NCBI GenBank assembly: GCA_963995525.1
Contig: OZ023209.1
Coordinates: 8,778,888 to 8,842,887, forward strand
Reading direction: 5' to 3'
Source: Escarpia spicata
Taxonomy: Eukaryota; Annelida; Polychaeta; Sabellida; Siboglinidae
DNA: 64,000 nucleotides
A model generated the notes under the pieces. The model did not search any database and had not been told where the DNA came from. It saw only the letters and a program-made list of their open reading frames with translations. A program made the position numbers and the translations under genes. Of this stretch, positions 14,340-63,501 are shown piece after piece. The stretch's first letter is position 1; each line of letters begins with the position of its first letter.

Positions 14340-16440
14340 GTATCAAACGTCAATAATACCCGGGAGAACCCCGGCTTTGAAACGCTAACCGAATCAAGGG
14401 AAGCACTTAGAGCGAAACAACGCCCTACTGATTGAAAATGTAATATTTGCATTTGATCGATTGACACCCTCAAGGATTCGCTTGCGCTGCAGCGCGATGG
14501 TATCGCAATCTCATTACGGTGGTTTAATGGTTAATGTCCGCGTTTGAACTAATATCACCACTCTGCTCTTTTATTAGTACAATTGTGTAATGCGTGATGT
14601 GTGGACATTTTGCCGCTATGAATATACACATACATATGTTGGCAACGAATTCAATATACGCACCTACACAGATGTGCAAATAGCTCAAATTACGCCAGTA
14701 GTTGCAAAAATAGCAAACTACCCACTTTAATTTGGCAAGAAGTAAACTGTCGTGTTTCGTTTATTTTGTTTAACTAAAATAAGCTGCACTGAATATCGAC
14801 ATCAGGCGTACTTCCACGAACTCAATACACGCACCCGCACAGAGTGTCAACATTGTTCAAGCTATCCACGAGTAATGACAATGAGTTATCAATACCAACA
14901 TAAACAATTTAGTTAGCATAGATGGTTGCAATTATGTGTTTATCGCAAAACGAAATTATTGTCTTAACATGTAATTTAGTTGACAAAATAAGCACCCGCA
15001 ATAATATATGTAAACGTGAACCGAACAATGGAGCTTCAGGAAACAACATAAACAACGCGTCTGTAATTGCTTGTATATAATCTGGTGTCATAATCTCGTG
15101 TAGTCGTCATGTTGAATACATTGACGTAGCTGTGACAACTTATATACACTAGGAGAAGGCCGGGCAAGAGGAACCAGGAAGTGAAAGGAATCATCCTGAA
15201 TAATTTGGACGCAGGCCACATACGGCGCAACAACTACAGGGTGTGAATAAGTCATCAACATACATATTCATTCCACACACAACTAGTTTTTTGTTTCCGC
15301 TTCCGCTTAAAATGTTAATGAGAAGTACGTATTTCACAAATTCCTAATGCTTGTTTTTATACCTTCTAATTACCATTAAAACTGCTACATGCCTACACAT
15401 TCTGATAGAAACATTCTATATATACCAGTCACTTGAATTGGACAAAAGGAACCGAGAAAGAGGGACCGTGTTCGAGCTAGTGGCTTGTCGGTGTCGCTGG
15501 CTCGATCATTTTTTATATGATGTTGGCGGCGTGAGTGATAACGCTCCGTTTTGATTTGCCGTAATGAGTAAATTACCGTTCGTATAAAAATCGAGGGCGA
15601 TAGAAAGCATACAAACGCAGTTTTTTTTCTTCAGTTTTGTTGTTGCAAACTGCGAATGGTGGCAGTCAGTTTTGATGGTAATCCGATACATAAGCCTACT
15701 GCTGGAAAATGTTGTAACGTTCCCGGAAAAGTAGGCGGCCACACAGTACGGTAACTCAAAAGAGTCGTATTTGCTGTGAAGTTCCTACTGTAGAAGGTAG
15801 AAAGGAGTGATAACTATTATGATATGATATCCGCCAATCACTGCCAATGGGCCCACACAGTCCTAAATCCTGTGTTGCCCGCACAGATACACGCACGCAC
15901 GTACGCACGCACGCTCGCACGCATGCGAACACTGAAAATAGCCTACGTTAAAAAAATAATCTGGTAAAGAATGCATGTATTATTCATTGTGAAGAGCAGC
16001 GGGCCATCTGCCCGCGAGAGACGCGCCAGACGCCGCTACCCGAGTCGCGCGTTAACTTTCATCAGCAGATGATACCTGATTGTGTGGTATTGAACGTTGG
16101 AATTAAGAGGCAGCGCGTCTTCGACTGACGACTGACGAGCCGTCGGTTGGGTCTTGCACACGCCTATTAATCTCCCCGTGTGCACTCGCTTAGACCGACG
16201 TCAGACTGGCCGGGACATCGTAAGTTCTAGCAGAGCCACGCGGTGTCAAAAAGGAGGACAAGCCGGGGTGGTTCGTTGCCGAGATCGCTATCAGCCGTTG
16301 TGATTTTGTATAGTTAATTTGATTTGTCCATGTTAATGTAACATATTTGTTGTTCGCGAAATGGGTTTGCTGTACAACGGAGCCAAACAGCCGCAGTTGA
16401 TTGTGTTCATGGCTAGGTGTTTGTGTTGGCTGCTCTCGAG
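14340..16440. other. Intergenic, nothing firm
   Basis: AT-rich sequence with short open frames and no recognised domain. A GC-rich patch at about 15995-16060 precedes the CRE cluster and may be part of a promoter region. Confidence 0.4.
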
Positions 16441-16459
16441 AGGACAGGGTGAATACATA

Positions 16460-16517
16460 TGACGTCATGTCATGTTACGTGTGACGTCATAGTGCAGATG
16501 ACGTCATGTTATATAGA
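16460..16517 (+). promoter_or_regulatory. Candidate promoter: three perfect CRE palindromes followed by TATATA
   Basis: TGACGTCA occurs exactly three times, at 16460-16467, 16482-16489 and 16499-16506, followed by TTATATAGA at 16509-16517. TGACGTCA is the full CREB/ATF site. Three in 47 bases with a TATA-like element directly after them suggests a plus-strand, cAMP- or stress-responsive core promoter. The first plus-strand exon recognised downstream is the CUB exon at 17974; a 5' leader exon with the signal peptide would lie between, but I did not identify it. Confidence 0.5.
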
Positions 16518-17973
16518 GCGTTATTTGATTATATAACATTTAGCCAAAGCATTTAAATGATAAAAATCAGGAAACATAATACCATTTTGTATTATATATT
16601 GGTGTATCGCGCACTCGCAACTAATCGTTCACTGTTTTTACACCGATGTTACATAGTAAGATAGAATGCAATTAAGTTGAACCAATTATTTTATGTAAAA
16701 CATGTTTAAAAATAACATAATATACTATTTATCTTAATATATATATATATATATATAATGACGTTGTTTCTTTTTTTGTGGATATAGTTCTTTATATGAA
16801 ATAATATGTTGAACAATTAACATACGTATTATTATGTTATTTGTTTTTTTAAATGTGCATCTAAAACTTTCTAATGTTCTTACATAAATGTATGCATATT
16901 ACGTTAGATCTTGCTGAAGGAACCAACGATTTCTTAGTGTTTTGACATTAGTTAATGCGACATGTTGAGATAAAGAGCGTAGCTACCAAGCGTTCGTAGT
17001 GTTGTATGACAACGCAGCTACAGCTCAAACGATTACCGCGTCGTTGTCGCTTGTCAACTAAGCAATTTCGTCCAGCGTCAACGCGCGTGTAACTCAATGC
17101 ACTTAGTCGATTGACTGCATTTGTGACGGCAATTCAATCAATAGTAGTGTTTTAAAACAGCAGAGCTGGCAAGCAGTTAACGTCACAGCCTTTGTTTAAA
17201 TGTCCCACTCGTCCTTCGCAGCTCATAATGCTCTCGTCGGCGTTTTATGCAATACGAAATCCACGGATAAGACATTAGTGTTTAAAGCTGCTTCCTCAGC
17301 TTGTTTTTTCCATCGCGAATCCGGTTCTTTTATCTCGTGGCGTGTAGTAGGTGAACAGCTTAAGTAATATGGGCAAACTGTTTAATAAAAAATGCATATT
17401 CTTATCATTTAAATTATTTCGGTCGTCACATCCGGTCGTTAATTGCTCAACAAATGGCAATTTCCGACGGACATTTCACTCAAATTCATTTAATGAAACA
17501 CGTGCATCACTTGTGTCCATTTACACAACGCCATAGACTTTCCAAAATGCGTCCTCGTGATCGACAACTGTCTCTGGCTAAATTGCACTTTTAGCCATCA
17601 ATTTAGCTGATTCGATGACATAAGCATTCGCACCAAAAAATGGCAAACCTGTCTTGTAAACAAACTGGCCGTGAGTTGAGCCCGGGCGAACATTGAATAT
17701 AGACGAGACTGTGTTTGGCTAAATCGACATTTCCCGATACAAATCTCGAACTGACCGGGTCTGAATTAACGTTATAGCTTATACATGTTAATGTCACCAA
17801 AACGAAATCAAAAATACCTCAAAAGTAACTACCATATGACAGTGAATACTAGGTAGGTTTACTTTTTCGTGAACTCCTTCCGTAACGCAAGGAGCAAAAC
17901 AATCGAACTGAGGGAGTAGTTTTATATCACAAACATCTCGAACGTCGGTACAATGAGTTTGTGTTTACAACAG

Positions 17974-32957
<14,984 letters not shown>

Positions 32958-33424
32958 GTAGGTCTACAATATGCGTGTATATACTGGAATACATCTCACC
33001 GGTCGACATCTGACAGAAACTACGAGCTGATCTAGCTGCTAGCTAGACTTTTGCGCTTGTCCTTGCCTTCGCAACATATGTTTAAACACGAGGCTATGAT
33101 CCTAACGAATCAGCACATTGTTTTAATATTAATTTGCTACAATTGTCATCAGCATCCCATTTCAAATGGAACTTTTCACTGGAAATTAATTTACATGTTG
33201 CTTAAAATACTGAAGACCAATAGTGATGACGTCAAAACTATTTCCACAATCTATATATTATTAAGCAGTTCGTTCTCTGCTTGTATGTGCACCCACATAT
33301 CCGTCAGTTTTGTATGCATCGGGCTGAAAATTTGCATTTGATCAATCGAGCCCATTGAGATGGTTCGTGAATTTAGATATTTTCGAAATTCGGGGGTACA
33401 GAAATTGGGGGCTCAATATTTCAA

Positions 33425-33860
33425 GAGTCTGTACGCGCGAATTTAATGTTTTTCTATATCATCGTAAAGATAATTATGCCATCTTCAAATAGGTCGCTGG
33501 ATGTAATCAGAAATGTTCAATAGTTTTTAGGTTATTAAATCCTCAGCGCTTAACGTGCACCAGGACTACCTGTCGCTGGTCACTTTTAGCATTTCGCCGC
33601 GTCAGCCCCGTGAGCGCGTACTACTTCTGGCATACAACACACTGCAACAATTCCATGCAGTTCCAGCCACTTTAATGTTTTTATATATCATTGTAATATA
33701 ATTAGTCCATGTACAAATGTCACTGGGTGTATGCAGACAAATGTATAAGTTTTTGTGTTATTAACGTTACAAAATCCCGGACGCGTAACCCAGCTGCTTG
33801 TTGCTGGTTACGTCAGTTATGCGGGTGAGCGCGTGCGATTTCTGGCTAAAGGTTGTCCTA
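33425..33860. repeat. Two diverged tandem copies of a MITE- or SINE-like repeat
   Basis: Both copies contain TTTAATGTTTTT(C/A)TATATCAT, a (T/C)C(G/A)CTGG(A/G)TGTA block and GTGAGCGCGT. They start near 33440 and 33670. No ORF. Confidence 0.6.
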
Positions 33861-33989
33861 ACAACTAGGCCATTGATCAGTTACGATTTATGTATGCGGG
33901 TAGACTGGAACATTTGGGAGGGGTTTGGGGAATCTGGAACTCAAGTGTTGGGCATTTGAAGTTTTGTCTATTTTCAGTGTTCATAATTA

Positions 33990-34031
33990 TGTCAACAATA
34001 CTGGGCAACGCCGAGTAACTCAGCTAGTATA
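33990..34031. repeat. Short repeat-like sequence GGGCAACGCCGAGTAACTC
   Basis: The stretch AATACTGGGCAACGCCGAG then TAACTCAGCTAGTATAATAC looks like an end sequence common to dispersed invertebrate repeats. This is recognised by its general look only; no second copy is in the window. Confidence 0.3.
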
Positions 34032-34735
34032 ATACAGTGGCAATAAGCATATAGTAATTGGAGACACTGAGAGTTGATTTGTTTGAAGGCTTAATTAGTT
34101 GTCCATGTTAAAGGGCTATAACGTTTATTTCAGTCATTTCGTCGGATGCGGATCTAAGATATTTCAACACCTCATCGTCACCGGAATCGAAGTCATTGTT
34201 GACCTGCGTGGCACCATTTCTTAGCTACCTGGTTTTGATAGCGTCTTGGTAGTGTCCTTATCTGGCGGTGCATTTTTATAATTATTGTTCGTAAGTACTT
34301 AATGGATGACAGTTTGTATTAGGTTTGCTTTGCCATTGTATATTGCGGACGTTAGTCACATCAGATGTGTTAAATTGCGACTATTGCGTTGACCAAAGTG
34401 TAAAAGAAATCAGGTAACTGTACTGATTACATGATATACTGTTTAGACCCGATTACATGATAGCATGAAACGCTTACAGGAAAGTCTGAAACAGCAATTA
34501 AAAATGTTATACGTAAGCATCGTAGAACGTGCCTATGTGTTTTCTTATACAACTCTATGGTGCCAGTGGAGCTACACGAAATACTTATATTCCTTTATAA
34601 GTAATAAAACATTTTCCCGTACGACTTTTTTGTCATGACATATTATAGAGTGTGTGGACGAGCGCGTGCCCGGGTGTGTGTGCGACTGTTAATTTGTGTG
34701 TGCGGGTGTTTGTGTGCCTGTACGTGGGCCTGTAC
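34032..34735. other. Intergenic or 3' flank of the CUB gene, nothing recognised
   Basis: No domain-bearing exon could be read here on either strand, so any last exons of the CUB gene are not identified. Confidence 0.35.
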
Positions 34736-34738
34736 GTG

Positions 34739-34886
<148 letters not shown>

Positions 34887-35480
34887 TAGTAGGATATACT
34901 GAGCATTCCATATATGGTGCTATTGTGTACTACGTATTTACGTGATTTTTTACAGCAAATTTGCGATTTATAAATATCCAAAAAAATTCAGTTATCATTA
35001 ACATTCGTCATTCTGTCTTTTAAATGTTGCAACGTTCGTTGGAATAGACGTTTATGCTCTTGAAACCTTTTTGTATTGTACATAAATCATACAACATTCA
35101 TGAATGCATCGTACACAAATTAACGTATCTTAGTCTGTGAGCAATGTATGATACAAACAGCGTGAGCATGTGAACCAAGCACGTCAGATAGAATATTGCT
35201 TATAATAATGATTTTGCGTATTTTGGTGGCACAAATAAAAAAAGTATGTAGAAATGACAATATATATATATATATTTCTTTCATATTCCACTTGTGTTAT
35301 TGTCAGCACGTTAAAGAACTGTGATAGGCTGTTTATTGTAATCAGAATCTGTCATATCATACAAACGTCGTATAATGATATTTCAGGCACTGAATAAACT
35401 AATATTAATCAACTCAATGGGTTGTTTGTCTCGGAATGTCTGGCTTTAATTCAAACTGACTCTTGCGAAGATTTGTAAGA

Positions 35481-36500
35481 TTCAGCAAATATGTTTTACA
35501 ATATGCCACAATTATGAGTTCGCAACGTGGTGTAACCGGTCACTGTTTAACCATTCGTTGTGTAATCAGTCGTTGTGTAACCAGTCGTTTGTAATCAGTC
35601 ATTATATAACCATTGGTTGTATCATCATTCGTTGTGTAATCAGTCGTTATGTAACCATTCGTTGTGCAATCAGTCGTTGTGTGATCAATCGTTGTGTAAC
35701 CAGTCGTTGTGTAACCATTCGTTGTATAATCAGTCGTTGTGTGATCAGTCGTTGTGTAACCAATTTTGTGTAATCAGTCGTTGTGTAACCACTCGTGTAA
35801 TCAGTCGTTGTGTAACCATTTATTATGTTCATTTATTATATTCAGCAAATATGTTTTACCATATGCCACAATTATGAGTTCGAAACGTGGTGTAACCGGT
35901 CACTGTTTAACCATTCGTTGTGTAATCAGTCGTTGTGTAACCAGTCGTTTGTAATCAGTCATTATATAACCATTGGTTGTATCATCATTCGTTGTGTAAT
36001 CAGTCGTTATGTAACCATTCGTTGTGCAATCAGTCGTTGTGTGATCAATCGTTGTGTAACCATTCGTTGTGTAACCAGTCGTTGTGTAACCATTCGTTGT
36101 ATAATCAGTCGTTGTGTGATCAGTCGTTGTGTAACCAATTGTTGTGTAATCAGTCGTTGTGTAACCACTCGTGTAATCAGTCGTTGTGTAAAAATTTATT
36201 ATGTAATCAGTCGCTGTGTAATCAGTCGATGTGTAATCAGTCGTGTAAACATTCGTTGTGTAACAATTCGCTGTGTAATTAGTCGTTGTATAACCATTTG
36301 TTGTGTAATCAGTCGTTGTATAATCAGTCGTTGTGTGACGATACATTGTGTAATCAGTCGTTGTGTAATTAAACGTTGTGTAGTCAGTCTTAGTCGTTGT
36401 GTAATCAGTCATTATGTAACCATTCATTGTATAATCAGTCGTTGTGTAAACAGTCTCAGTCGTTGTGTAATCAGTCGTTATGTAACCATTCATTCACTCT
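35481..36500. repeat. 15-bp minisatellite with a 360-bp higher-order duplication
   Basis: Units alternate between GTTGTGTAATCAGTC and GTTGTGTAACCATTC (15 bp). The block starting TTCAGCAAATATGTTTTAC at 35481 recurs at 35841, exactly 360 bases on, together with the arrangement of units after it. Reading frames give NQSLC and TTDYT pentapeptides because 15 is a multiple of 3; translation is not otherwise supported. Confidence 0.95.
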
Positions 36501-37479
36501 GAGACAGCGACTTCCACCTCGGGACTGGTTAGTTCGCAACAGTTCTGCAGTGCGTTCTCCGTATCAACATACACTCTGTGATCCGCAGGAATCGCTTAAT
36601 TGTTTTTTGTTGTAAAAACGCATTAATTTAGAGATTAGTCATTGTCATTAAACTATGTCCACGTCACAAATAGGCCTGTCGTAGATCTGCCAAATGGCGC
36701 AGTAAACGTGACTCCAAGGTCAAACAAGGTCACCGTCAAATGTTGAATTTTTCGAAATTGTGCGCTGTGGTTGTATACCCAATTAAATTAAACTTCGAGC
36801 AAGTGACTGACAAGTTTACAAGAATGAAAACACGAAAAGCAGTCTTGGTGTAAAGTGCCCGTTTGGTGCGCATACTTAGTTGTGTCTGTAAATGTCCTCA
36901 TTGATTATTATTCGTGATTCGTTACTTGTTTTACCACGAACAGTTTACAATTCATAGGGTATACAATTTTCAATTTGCACGGTTGTATGACCAGTTCAGT
37001 TTGCTCGGAGAGAAAACATGTCAAATATGTGTCGGATGGGGGAAGGTCAAATTATGTTTTGCCTCCGGGCGCCGACAACACTCATTACGCTAGTGCCCTT
37101 TATGTTGATTTTCTCAAATGAAATGTAGCAAGTAAGCCAGTGATTTGACATGCAATACATTGTCACATTGTGTCCAAATGTGACGGTTATTTTGCATACA
37201 GGATTGACCTTTGTATAAAAACAAACAAATTATGTCCCATGTTGAAGGGCCACGGCCGTCAGGATTTAGTATTTGCAATTGACTATCGCCTTGGAATAAA
37301 TACCGATAACGCGTGTTTCATAGTTGATTACAGACCACAATATTCTTAGTGACCCAAGGTATTGTTAATGTTCACTGCAGCAAGTGTAACACACCAGTCC
37401 TGAGATAAAGTCGGCTACTTCCCACGAAGCACGGCGTCTCAGAGTAACAAACACTTACTTTGTTTACAACAAACTCGTT
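36501..37479. other. Convergent intergenic region, nothing recognised
   Basis: Between the plus-strand CUB gene and the 3' end of the minus-strand NIDO gene no exon or repeat family was recognised. Confidence 0.4.
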
Positions 37480-37485
37480 TTTATT
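37480..37485 (-). promoter_or_regulatory. Polyadenylation signal of the NIDO-EGF-chitin-binding gene
   Basis: AATAAA on the minus strand, about 170 bases after the stop codon at 37657-37659. Confidence 0.55.
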
Positions 37486-37656
37486 TGTTTTGTCTAATTT
37501 ACTTGATTATACAGCGAAACTTCGAAAGTACACAAACTCAAATCGACTACAGAAGAATTGCTTAACTGAAGAGAATAACGACGACGGTTCTTTATAGAAA
37601 CAAGGAAACGAGACGCCTGCCGCGTGGGCCCGTGTCTTCTCACACGCTTGGCGTGC

Positions 37657-60198
<22,542 letters not shown>

Positions 60199-60599
60199 CT
60201 ACAAACGATGCAATATCGAATAATGATTCGAGGAGAATTGCAACAAAATGCAAATATCAGTTTGGAGGACCGTGACCGCCATCGCACGCGACTGACACGG
60301 TACATACGTACACACGCCCCATCCAAATAATTGTTTTGGGGCGCTTAACAATGGTTATTGCAAATAAATTAATAACATATAATACAATATATATTTAAAA
60401 ATACTAACGTGCTACAACATATGCAATCATTACTACTAAGTAAATTCAACTACACTTTCTTAAAATAAATAAATAAACACAAGTATGCAAGCTACTAAGA
60501 CAATAAAATAAATAAATTATAATATTACATTAATTAAAATAAAGGTATTAATAATTTATATTATCGAATTTTACAATAATTTATAAACAGATGCGTCTT

Positions 60600-61100
60600 C
60601 GTAAACATATGCATCTTCAGTGTCACTTTAAAGTGATTGACACAAGTGCATTAGCGCACTGCGAGTGGTAGTTGATTCCATGCTCTTGAAGCGTTTCGGG
60701 CGATACGCAGAGAGAAGTGCTGATAGATATGGAGGTGGGAGCAGCAGTCAATTCGCAAAATAACTAGCGCATGCACAATTTTTTTTGTGTGTTCTTTGTC
60801 TAAGTAACGACGAATGCGTCCAATGCTATGGAGGTGGTAATACGCATTTCTGCAAACGTATGTTACGTGTCGCTCAAGGGACATATTGGAATCAAAGGTC
60901 ACCGTCAGTTTCTGGTGTGTGTGTGTTGGTAACACGCGAACGTTGCAGATAGCTACACCGTCAGGAAGAACGTTTTGGGTTGCTGATTTCGGTTGGATGG
61001 TGATGATTTCCGTTTTATCATCATTGCGTTTCAGCATGTTGGTTTTCATCCAGTGACAGATACTGGCAACACAGAGTTCTATTTTCGTGATGGCAATAGT
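60600..61100 (-). pseudogene. Short 5'-truncated L2/CR1-type LINE copy
   Basis: Minus strand reads KIELCVASICHWMKTNMLKR, NDDKTEIITIQPKSA, VTFDSNMSLERHVTYVCRNA, YYHLHSIGRIRRYLD and, after a deletion, RNASRAWNQLPLAVR. These are the end of the RT domain and the C-terminus, as in the intact LINE at 7880-10972. The 3' UTR and AAATA-rich tail run to about 60370. Confidence 0.83.
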
Positions 61101-61176
61101 AGTTAGGAGGATACACACGCCCCAAACCACGCCCCCTTTTGTATCTAACTACGTGCATAAAAAACGTCGATTTCAA

Positions 61177-61545
61177 AATCGGGATCCTACTTATAAAAAA
61201 AAGATCAAAGGCTTTTTGGTAACCTGAGTGGAATCGGGATCCTAGTTATAAAAAACGTGATTGATGGCCTGTCACTTTTTGTGAATGAAAAGCGCCCTCT
61301 AGTGGTTAATAACAACGTCCTAGTTACGGCGTCCTTAGTTACGGCGTCCCTAGTTACGTGATAACGCCATCTAGCGAAGAATAACAGCGTCCCTAGTTAC
61401 GTTAACGCCATCTAGCGAATTATATAATAACAGCGTCCCTAGTTACGATACGGGGGTATAGCAGAAACCAATGTGGTTATGTTATAGGTAAAACCACCGT
61501 GGTTACGCTAAAACCACCGTGGTTACGAATGCGTTAAACCCAATG
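61177..61545. repeat. Cluster of short direct repeats
   Basis: TCGGGATCCTA(C/G)TTATAAAA occurs at about 61178 and 61234. CGTCC(C/T)TAGTTACG occurs five times from 61305 to 61450, AACGCCATCTAGCGAA twice, and ACCACCGTGGTTACG twice near 61485-61530. Spacing is irregular, unlike a microsatellite. Confidence 0.85.
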
Positions 61546-61898
61546 TGAGCGAGATTAACCGCTGTACCCTGGATATCGCGGTAGCGGTGAAAGTTGAGAC
61601 GCGACCGGTCGGCCTAGATACGGGCGGCTGAAAATAGATCTACGGCTGGGGCGATGTTAGCCGGTTTGTGTAACGATGCTGAAATAAGCTGGTTGGCGTT
61701 GTGTATGCGTTGAAAAGCAATAATCAACGGCCTGGTTTTTGAGGTAGCGGAATTTTTACGCGGTGGACAAATGGATGCGGAATGACGGTATGTTTGTATA
61801 CTAGCAAAACGAAACGAGTGGAATATATAATTTAAAAAAGGCTGTAAGCAACGGTAAGTACTTATAGATAATAGAAAACGAGTGAATGTGAACGGTGT

Positions 61899-61904
61899 TT
61901 TATT
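61899..61904 (-). promoter_or_regulatory. Polyadenylation signal of the small two-exon gene
   Basis: AATAAA on the minus strand, only 5 bases after the stop codon at 61910-61912. Such a tight 3' end is typical of compact viral or mobile-element genes. Confidence 0.6.
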
Positions 61905-61909
61905 CAGAG

Positions 61910-62804
61910 TCACACCACTTGTTCCAAACGCGGTAGTCGAGCAGCGCGCATACGAGCTGCCTCACGATACCGTTGCAATTCGGTAGAGCTATCTATCGGC
62001 ATTAACGGTGTATTAAACCCCCGTCTTTCAAACAGTTCATCGGTCGGTGGGGGCGTGTACCACGATCCGTTCGCTCCTAGTATAGTAAACGAAGTCATGA
62101 TGCCGTCGGGTTGGTCTATTGTGACTGGGTTGGCTATGTTAGGATCGAGCCGGAGCCGGTCGGTATCGGTTAATCCCGTCCCGGTGTTGTCCAACGAATC
62201 CTCGAGCTCGTCGGGCGTTGGCGGTCGTACGATCCCGGTAACGCGACAGAGGGGGATGGTCATATTTACGTATCCCCGTCTTGGTAGCCTGATGGTGGCT
62301 CGTAGGTGGTTTCTGTGAATGAAAACATGTAACATAAGTGAAATATGTATAGGAAAATATCAGTAAATAAAAATATGAAAATAGTAAGTTACCGTATTTA
62401 AAAATGACAGCTCTAAGAAATAATTAAAGGAAATTATAAATCGAGGTAATCGGAAAAAAATCGCCACTAAAATAAACTTATAGTTTAATAGGTAAATGAA
62501 GAAAATAATTAAAGTAACCAATAAAGGAATGAGTGAAAATATAAATCGAGGTAATCAGAACAGAAAATACTAATAGGTAAATGAAGAAATAAGATGAAAA
62601 TATCAGTAAATAAAAATATGAAAATAGTAAGTTACCGTATTTAAAAATGACAGCTCTAAGAAATAATTAAAGAAAATTATAAATCGAGGTAATCAGAACA
62701 GAAAATACTAATAGGTAAATGAAGAAATAAGATGAAAATAAGAAGTACCTTTGTTCTTTCGTAATGGCAGTTGTTGGCGTAGCTGGCGCTCGGGAGGTGG
62801 CCAT
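61910..62804 (-). CDS. Two-exon gene of unknown function, 152 residues
   Basis: Exon 1 (62804-62749) starts at an ATG and reads MATSRAPATPTTAITKEQ, ending AG before GTACTT. Exon 2 (62312-61910) follows TTCATTCACAG and reads NHLRATIRLPRRGYVNMTIP, LCRVTGIVRPPTPDELEDSL, DPNIANPVTI and MTSFTILGANGSWYTPPPTD, ending in an Arg-rich helix RYREAARMRAARLPRLEQVV before the stop. The split Arg codon AG|A supports the junction. No signal peptide, membrane segment or family is recognised. The intron contains duplicated segments. It is divergent to the RPA-like gene at 63502. Confidence 0.6.
62355..62745. repeat. Direct repeats of about 243-bp offset inside the intron
   Basis: The block AAATATCAGTAAATAAAAAT ... 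AAATTATAAATCGAGGTAAT occurs at about 62356-62455 and again near 62599-62695; the segment with AACAGAAAATACTAATAGGT occurs at about 62558 and 62697. Confidence 0.9.
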
Positions 62805-62839
62805 GACAAAGAATGAGCGAACCGGTGCGTTGTTGTGTA

Positions 62840-63330
62840 ACGTTAGGTATGTGTTAAGAGCGCATGCGCAAAAGTTACGTAAAAACAGTGAAAGGAAAGA
62901 TATCAAAATATCAATAAGCGACCGTTTAAATGCCAAAATGAACCGTTGCAGCCGCTTAGTTAGGGATCAGGCATATTGTGGAGTGTTAATAATAGAGAAA
63001 TTCGATGTGAAAGTAACATTTAACGCAGGACGCACTAAAGTGACCGTGTAATTTTTTTCTTGGCGCTGGCTAGAAATCGGATGGTGACGCAAAACAGCTG
63101 TGACGCTAATGGGGGGCTCTTATCGTGAAAGGAATGTGAAGCGCGAACAATGCTTTTTCCAAACCGTAAACGACGGGTTAAAAGTATGAATTTAAGCGTT
63201 GTGTGGGATCAGTGGCGTGTAGGGGATTAAGTGGTGTGGTTATTGTAGAAAAATTGGCTGTAAATAAACGTTTGTCAACGAACGCACTACATGACCGTCT
63301 GATTTTTTTCCGGAAATAAAAGTCATCGGA
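62840..63330. repeat. Diverged direct repeat of about 250 bp upstream of the RPA-like gene
   Basis: GGGATCAG...GTGTTAATAATAGAGAAATT then GACCGTGTAATTTTTTTC (62964-63058) corresponds to GGGATCAG...GGTTATTGTAGAAAAATTGG then GACCGTCTGATTTTTTTC (63208-63310). The 95-codon plus-strand frame at 62764-63051 overlaps the first copy and exon 1 of the opposite gene and is probably not a gene. Confidence 0.55.
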
Positions 63331-63407
63331 TACTAGGCGGTTATGCGTTGTAATAGAAACATCGATTAGGGGGGTATGCGTTAAGTACGCATGCGCCGTA
63401 TGTTGCT

Positions 63408-63415
63408 TATATAAA
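63408..63415 (+). promoter_or_regulatory. TATA box of the RPA-like gene
   Basis: TATATAAA, 87 bases before the ATG at 63502, predicts a start of transcription near 63440 and a short 5' UTR. Confidence 0.6.
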
Positions 63416-63501
63416 GCGGTGGAAAATTTTGTATGAGGTATAATGCAAGTGGTGTGACTGATTTCAGCAGCAACAGCCGTAGAAGTTCTTCAACCTCGAG
63501 A

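Noticed and set aside
15130..15240. Short plus-strand stretch resembling a LINE C-terminal (RRRPGKRNQ)
   Set aside because: Too short and without further motifs around it.
62764..63051. 95-codon plus-strand frame starting MAVVGVAGARE
   Set aside because: It overlaps exon 1 of the minus-strand gene in antisense and one copy of a non-coding direct repeat.
63440..63465. CAAGTGGTGTGACT shared, in inverted sense, with about 61912-61925
   Set aside because: A single 14-base match is not enough to call terminal repeats of an element.
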